A DNA stretch of 9,203 nucleotides from Frondihabitans sp. GTDB lineage: Bacteria > Actinomycetota > Actinomycetes > Actinomycetales > Microbacteriaceae. The stretch is from contig JAODMX010000255.1 of the NCBI GenBank assembly GCA_025464735.1, positions 1 to 9,203 of the forward strand, written 5' to 3'. Positions 5,888-9,203 of this stretch are shown in pieces. A program made the position numbers and the translations under genes. The stretch's first letter is position 1. Each line of letters begins with the position of its first letter. Below the pieces are notes generated by a model, which saw nothing but the letters and a program-made list of their open reading frames with translations, did no database searches and was not told the DNA's origin.

Positions 5888-6780
5888 CAATCGCCGACTT
5901 CGACCATGGATCCTCGGTCCTGGGCGTCGACGTCGGCGGCACGACCATCAAGGCCCGGCTCTTCACCCCTCAGGACGAGATCCTCGGAGAGTGGCGCGTG
6001 GCCACACCACGAGCCGACGCCACGGCCCAGGCCACGATCGCGACCGTGATCGACATCCTCGACGCCGCACGCAACGTGTCGCGCGTCGATGCCGTCGGGC
6101 TGGCGATCCCTGGCGTCGTCGACGATGAAGCGGGGCTCGCCGTGCAAAGCGTCAACCTCGGCTGGTCCGACGTTCCGATCCGCGCGCTCCTCTCCGAGCG
6201 CGCGGGGATGCCGACCGGCTTCGGCCAGGACGTCCGCGCGGGAGCCCTGGCCGAGAGCCTGAGCGGCGCGGGCCGAGGCGCCCGGGGCGGGCTTGCCTTC
6301 GTCCCGGTCGGAACGGGCCTCGCCAGCGCATTCGTCGTCGACGGTGTCGCGCTCGTCTCGGGTGGCTGGGCGGGCGAGATCGGCCAGGTCGTGATCCAGC
6401 ATGGTTCCCATGCCGGTCTGCGGGTCGAGGAGGTCGCGTCGGCGGGCGGTCTGGCGCGACGCCTCGGGGCGGCGAATGCCCTGGAGGTAGCGGATCGCGT
6501 CCGCGCTCAGGATCCTGGGGCCGTCATCGCCTGGGACGAAACGGTCGAGGTCCTGGCCGACACCCTGTCGTGGATTGCTGCCGTGGCCGCGCCCGAGATC
6601 ATCGTGGTCGGAGGCGGGCTGGCAGAATCCGGTCCACTGCTGTTCGACCCGCTCCGTCGCGCTCTCGACGCTCGACTCGCTCACTCGCGTCGGCCCGCGC
6701 TCTCCCCCGCCCACCACGGTGATGCCGCCGCCATCGTCGGCGCCGGCCTGCTGGCGCGCCGAGCGTTGGCGCCTTCATGA
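5884..6780 (+). CDS. ROK-family sugar kinase without the zinc-binding motif
   Basis: This 298-residue cytosolic kinase probably phosphorylates the imported amino sugar, for example N-acetylglucosamine or a relative, at C6 using ATP. It has no N-terminal DNA-binding domain, so it is an enzyme rather than a NagC-like repressor. Visible motifs: ATP-phosphate loop DVGGTT (16-21), AIPG (74-77), NLGW (91-94), the catalytic-base region QDVRAGALAE (115-124) with Asp116, GTGL (143-146), and adenosine-site GGGLAESG (243-250). The family's zinc site is missing: the usual GE-x-GH is GEIGQ (164-168), and the CxCGxxGC cluster is replaced by a stretch with no cysteines ending EEVAS (182-186). The GTG start overlaps the SIS stop (GTGA), with no ribosome site of its own, so translation is coupled. 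It overlaps nagA by 4 bp. Sugar specificity is inferred from the neighbours. Confidence 0.87.
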   Translation: MTIADFDHGSSVLGVDVGGTTIKARLFTPQDEILGEWRVATPRADATAQATIATVIDILDAARNVSRVDAVGLAIPGVVDDEAGLAVQSVNLGWSDVPIRALLSERAGMPTGFGQDVRAGALAESLSGAGRGARGGLAFVPVGTGLASAFVVDGVALVSGGWAGEIGQVVIQHGSHAGLRVEEVASAGGLARRLGAANALEVADRVRAQDPGAVIAWDETVEVLADTLSWIAAVAAPEIIVVGGGLAESGPLLFDPLRRALDARLAHSRRPALSPAHHGDAAAIVGAGLLARRALAPS

Positions 6781-7895
6781 GTCGCAGGATCCTCACCGCC
6801 GACCGGGTGGTCACACGAGACCTCGACTTCTCCCCCGGCTTCGTCGCCGTGGAGGGCTCCGTCGTCGTCGAGGTCGGCCCGGGGTTACCGCCGGCCGAGG
6901 AGCACCTCGACGGCACCGTGGTCCCCGGCTTCGTCGATCAGCACGCACACGGGGCCCTGGGGTTCGACTTCACCTCGGCGTCGGCGGCGGAGGCGACCCG
7001 TGTGGTCGACTTCCACGCCGCGCACGGAACGACCCGCCTTGTCGCTTCGATCGCGACGGCCCCGCTGGCGGCGCTCGAAGCCGCGATCTCACGGCTGGCC
7101 CCGCTGGTTGCCTCGGGCGTCCTTGCGGGGATCCACCTCGAGGGGCCGTATCTGTCGGCCGGGCGACGCGGGGCGCACGACCCGTCGCTCCTGCGCCTGC
7201 CCGCGCTCGATGAGGTCGCCCGAGTGATCGATCACGGTGCCGGATCCGTCCGCATGGTCACGATCGCGCCCGAACTGCCCGGCGCCCTGGATGCCATCTC
7301 CTGGCTCGTTTCAAACCGGGTCACCGTCGCACTCGGCCACACCGACTGCACCACCGACATCGCCCTCGAGGCCTTCGCCCGCGGAGCGACCGTGGCCACC
7401 CACCTGTTCAACGGCATGCGGCCGCTGCACCATCGCGAACCGGGACTCGTCGGCGCGGCGCTCACCGACGAGCGGATCCTGCTCGAGCTGATCCTCGACG
7501 GGCACCACGTCGCAGCTCCCGTGGCCGACCTCGTGCACCGCGTCGCCCCGACGAGGCTTGCGCTCGTCTCCGATGCCATGTCGGCGACGGGTCTGGGCGA
7601 CGGCTCCTACGAGATCGCCGGATCCCCCGTGGTCGTCACCAGTGGCGTCGCGATGCTGGCGGACGGGTCGTCGCTCGCCGGCAGCACGGCGACGGTCGGC
7701 GACGCGCTCGTCCGGCTGATCGCCGAGCACGCAGTGTCGCTGCCCGAGGCGGTCGCGGCAACCTCGGCGTCGGCCGCTTCGTGGCTCGGGCTCCCCGCGG
7801 GCCTTGAGCCCGGTTCCCGCGCCGACCTCGTGGTGCTCGACGCTGACGCCCGCGTCCGCCGAGTCATGCGCGCCGGTTGCTGGCTCGCCTCCTAG
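6777..7895 (+). CDS. nagA: N-acetylglucosamine-6-phosphate deacetylase (NagA type)
   Basis: This 372-residue amidohydrolase removes the acetyl group from N-acetylglucosamine 6-phosphate (or an epimer), giving the amino-sugar phosphate for the SIS enzyme. All metal and catalytic motifs are present: PGFVDQHAHG (50-59) with H56 and H58, HLEGPYLS (120-127) with E122, GHTD (187-190) with H188, THLFNGM (208-214) with H209, and LVSDAMSATG (263-272) with catalytic D266. The intact first HxH differs from E. coli NagA, where that pair is lost, and suggests a two-metal site like the Bacillus enzyme. The ATG overlaps the kinase stop (ATGA), and there is no clear ribosome site, so it depends on upstream translation. 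It ends 24 bp before the convergent regulator gene, with no obvious terminator between them. An N-acetylgalactosamine-6-phosphate specificity (AgaA) cannot be excluded. Confidence 0.9.
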   Translation: MSRRILTADRVVTRDLDFSPGFVAVEGSVVVEVGPGLPPAEEHLDGTVVPGFVDQHAHGALGFDFTSASAAEATRVVDFHAAHGTTRLVASIATAPLAALEAAISRLAPLVASGVLAGIHLEGPYLSAGRRGAHDPSLLRLPALDEVARVIDHGAGSVRMVTIAPELPGALDAISWLVSNRVTVALGHTDCTTDIALEAFARGATVATHLFNGMRPLHHREPGLVGAALTDERILLELILDGHHVAAPVADLVHRVAPTRLALVSDAMSATGLGDGSYEIAGSPVVVTSGVAMLADGSSLAGSTATVGDALVRLIAEHAVSLPEAVAATSASAASWLGLPAGLEPGSRADLVVLDADARVRRVMRAGCWLAS

Positions 7896-7919
7896 CCGGG
7901 GGAAACATCGCGCGACCGC

Positions 7920-8537
7920 TCAGGAATGCACGATCAACCACGTGGCGACGGCGTCGACCGCACCCGTGTTTCCCATCCGATGCGGAAGGTCGCACGGAAA
8001 GGTGATGGAGTCGCCCGCACGCAGCACGACCCGGTCGTCGGGGAAGTCGATCGTGAGCTCTCCCGCAGTGACAGTCCCGACCTCGTATCCCTCGTGCGTG
8101 ATGAGCGTGTTGAGGTCGGTCGCGACCGACCCCGGCGGGTAGGTCGACTCGAAGAAGTCGACGCCGGTCGTGTGCGCAGGCGACAGGCGGCGGAAGACGA
8201 CCCCGGTGCCGAGGATGACAGGTTTGGCTGCGCCCGAGCGCGCCAGAACGTAGCCGGCCGGGTCGAGCGTGGCTGCCGTGGGCGTCATCTCTTCGTCGAA
8301 CACGTCGGCGAGGGGTCGACCGAGGACCTGGACGATTGCGAGCAGTCGACTGACGCTCGGGCGCCGGACACCCCGCTCGATCTGCGAGACCGCGCTGGGC
8401 GAGATGTCCAGCGCCTTGGCGAGTTCGCGGAGTGACAGCACGGCATCGAGACGCACAGCTCGGAGGCGCCCTCCGAGTGCCTCGGCATCGAGCTGCCCGA
8501 CGGCTGTCGGTGACGTCGAACCGACCCCGTCGCTCAT
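7920..8537 (-). CDS. XRE-family HTH and cupin domain transcriptional regulator
   Basis: This 205-residue two-domain regulator has an N-terminal XRE helix-turn-helix (about 22-77: RLRAVRL, SLRELAKALDISPSAVSQIERG, RRPSVSRLLAIVQVLG, in three adjacent pieces) and a C-terminal cupin barrel (about 125-203). The cupin shows THEGYEVGTVTAGEL (147-161) and PCDLPHRMGNTG (181-192), with H148, E152 and H186 as candidate ligand or metal residues. This layout is common for small-molecule-responsive regulators of catabolic or uptake genes (PuuR-like). I chose the ATG at 8537, preceded by GGGA at 5 nt. An in-frame GTG at 8576 would add 13 residues but would put the first operator palindrome inside the coding sequence. 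It is divergent from the NCS1 permease gene, its likely target. Confidence 0.88.
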   Translation of the reverse strand: MSDGVGSTSPTAVGQLDAEALGGRLRAVRLDAVLSLRELAKALDISPSAVSQIERGVRRPSVSRLLAIVQVLGRPLADVFDEEMTPTAATLDPAGYVLARSGAAKPVILGTGVVFRRLSPAHTTGVDFFESTYPPGSVATDLNTLITHEGYEVGTVTAGELTIDFPDDRVVLRAGDSITFPCDLPHRMGNTGAVDAVATWLIVHS

Positions 8538-8556
8538 GCCAGTCCCATCGAAGAAG

Positions 8557-8577
8557 TGTGAAGCAACTGCTGTCACA
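8557..8577. promoter_or_regulatory. Candidate operator 1 of the XRE-cupin regulator
   Basis: This 21-bp imperfect palindrome begins TGTGAAGCAA and ends TGCTGTCACA. The outer arms TGTGA/TCACA are exact, and the inner AGCA/TGCT pair matches with a one-base offset. It starts 20 bp upstream of the chosen regulator ATG, consistent with autorepression. A further TGTTACA (8582-8588) repeats its right-hand TGTCACA (8571-8577) 11 bp away, about one helical turn. Confidence 0.55.
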
Positions 8578-8609
8578 TGCTTGTTACACGGAGGAAACGC
8601 TGTCGGAAT

Positions 8610-8629
8610 TGTGAAGCAATAGGTTCACA
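8610..8629. promoter_or_regulatory. Candidate operator 2 of the XRE-cupin regulator
   Basis: This palindrome has exact 6-bp arms TGTGAA and TTCACA around 8 bp. It shares the 10-mer TGTGAAGCAA with operator 1 in the same orientation, 53 bp away (about five helical turns). It lies on the permease side of the spacer, about 90 bp before that gene's ATG, and probably controls it. Confidence 0.55.
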
Positions 8630-8640
8630 CCCGAGACAGA

Positions 8641-8654
8641 AAGCCCGCCGGCTT
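8641..8654. repeat. Small hairpin in the probable permease leader
   Basis: AAGCC and GGCTT flank a 4-base loop. It lies between operator 2 and the permease start and is not followed by a T-run, so it is not a standard terminator. It is short enough to be chance. Confidence 0.25.
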
Positions 8655-8718
8655 CGTGCCGCGAACATCAGCTCGTCCTCTTTCGCCCGCAAGGATATCA
8701 GCCACTCTGGAGGTTGCC

Positions 8719-9203
8719 ATGGCAACGAACGTCGCTCCACCCACGAGCAGCAGTAGCGCGACCAGCACCACCGCACCCGACCTCACACTCACCGGCCCGC
8801 ACGACATCGTCGAAGCGGCGGGGCACCCGGTCGGGGCCGGCTTCATCAAAGACAGCTACGATCCCCGGCTCACCAACGAAGACCTGGCGCCGCTGCGAAA
8901 GCAGACCTGGGGCGGCTACAACTTCTTCGCCTTCTGGATGTCCGACGTCCACTCGGTCGGCGGCTACGTCACCGCCGGCAGTCTCTTCGCCCTGGGGATC
9001 GCCAGCTGGCAGGTCCTGATCTCGCTTGTCATCGGGATCCTGATCGTCATGGTCTTCGCAAACCTCGTGGCGAAGCCCAGCCAGAAGACCGGCGTTCCGT
9101 TCCCGGTGATCAACCGCGCCGTGTTCGGCGTTCTCGGCGCGAACATCCCCGCCATCATTCGCGGCCTGATCGCGATGGCCTGGTATGGGGTGCAGACGTT
9201 CCT
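8719..9203 (+). CDS. NCS1-family nucleobase/hydantoin/allantoin-type permease (partial)
   Basis: This is the first 161 codons of a membrane transporter that continues beyond the right edge. NCS1 proteins couple uptake of purines, pyrimidines, allantoin or hydantoins to a cation gradient. A Ser/Thr-rich cytosolic tail (1-27) precedes SYDPRLTNEDLAPL (46-59), then TWGGYNFFAFWMSDVHSVGG (65-84), GSLFALGIASWQVLISLV (90-107), FANLVAKPSQKTGVPFPV (117-134) and FGVLGANIPAIIRGLIAMAW (139-158), all close to the family pattern. The final WYGVQ has Trp and Gln four apart, as do Trp117 and Gln121 of the hydantoin transporter Mhp1 (numbering from memory). The ATG has GGAGG 5 nt upstream (8709-8713). It is divergent from the XRE-cupin regulator. 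The substrate cannot be fixed because the later binding residues are missing. Confidence 0.88.
   Translation, partial: MATNVAPPTSSSSATSTTAPDLTLTGPHDIVEAAGHPVGAGFIKDSYDPRLTNEDLAPLRKQTWGGYNFFAFWMSDVHSVGGYVTAGSLFALGIASWQVLISLVIGILIVMVFANLVAKPSQKTGVPFPVINRAVFGVLGANIPAIIRGLIAMAWYGVQTF

Noticed and set aside
5797..6717. 306-codon minus-strand open frame over the kinase gene
   Set aside because: It is the reverse shadow of the ROK gene, with no motif and an Arg/Asp-rich composition.
7896..7919. Bidirectional terminator between the convergent nagA and XRE-cupin genes
   Set aside because: The 24-bp gap has no inverted repeat or T-run that would support a terminator.

Overview
The window is high-GC DNA with tightly packed genes, 4-bp start/stop overlaps, GTG starts and one predicted leaderless promoter. 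This fits a Gram-positive actinobacterium. The protein style and the uptake operon without an ATPase gene suggest a Microbacteriaceae-like organism, but that placement is inference. I see no phage, IS element, CRISPR array, tRNA or rRNA.

Region 1 (about 1-3730, minus strand) is a sugar uptake operon read right to left. It holds a Gfo/Idh/MocA-family NAD(P)-dependent oxidoreductase, a sugar-binding lipoprotein, an inner-membrane ABC permease, and the probable first codons of a second permease cut by the window edge. No transporter ATPase is present, so a shared ATPase encoded elsewhere is likely. A 354-bp gap (3731-4084) without a convincing gene separates this operon from region 2.

Region 2 (4085-7895) is an amino-sugar catabolism cluster. 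A DeoR-family repressor on the minus strand is divergent from a plus-strand operon: a SIS-domain sugar-phosphate isomerase/deaminase, a ROK-family sugar kinase, and an N-acetylglucosamine-6-phosphate deacetylase (NagA type). The last two junctions are 4-bp overlaps. The 132-bp divergent spacer carries a 30-bp interrupted inverted repeat centred on the -35 box of a promoter that would give a leaderless deoR-type mRNA, plus a third half-site toward the operon.

Region 3 (7920-9203) is a second divergent unit. A minus-strand XRE-HTH/cupin regulator, convergent with nagA, faces a plus-strand NCS1-family nucleobase/hydantoin/allantoin-type permease that runs off the right edge. Two similar palindromic sites sharing one exact 10-mer lie 53 bp apart in the spacer and are probable operators.

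Proposed working model (inference): an N-acetylated amino sugar enters unphosphorylated by ABC transport, the ROK kinase phosphorylates it, NagA removes the acetate, and the SIS enzyme deaminates/isomerises the product toward glycolysis. The DeoR protein would sense an intermediate. The oxidoreductase's substrate and its link to this route are unknown. Region 3 appears to be an independent nitrogen/nucleobase uptake unit. Overall this is accessory carbohydrate metabolism built from known families. The most unusual points are the altered active-site residues in the SIS and ROK proteins and the operator architecture in the two divergent spacers; I did not find a wholly new system.
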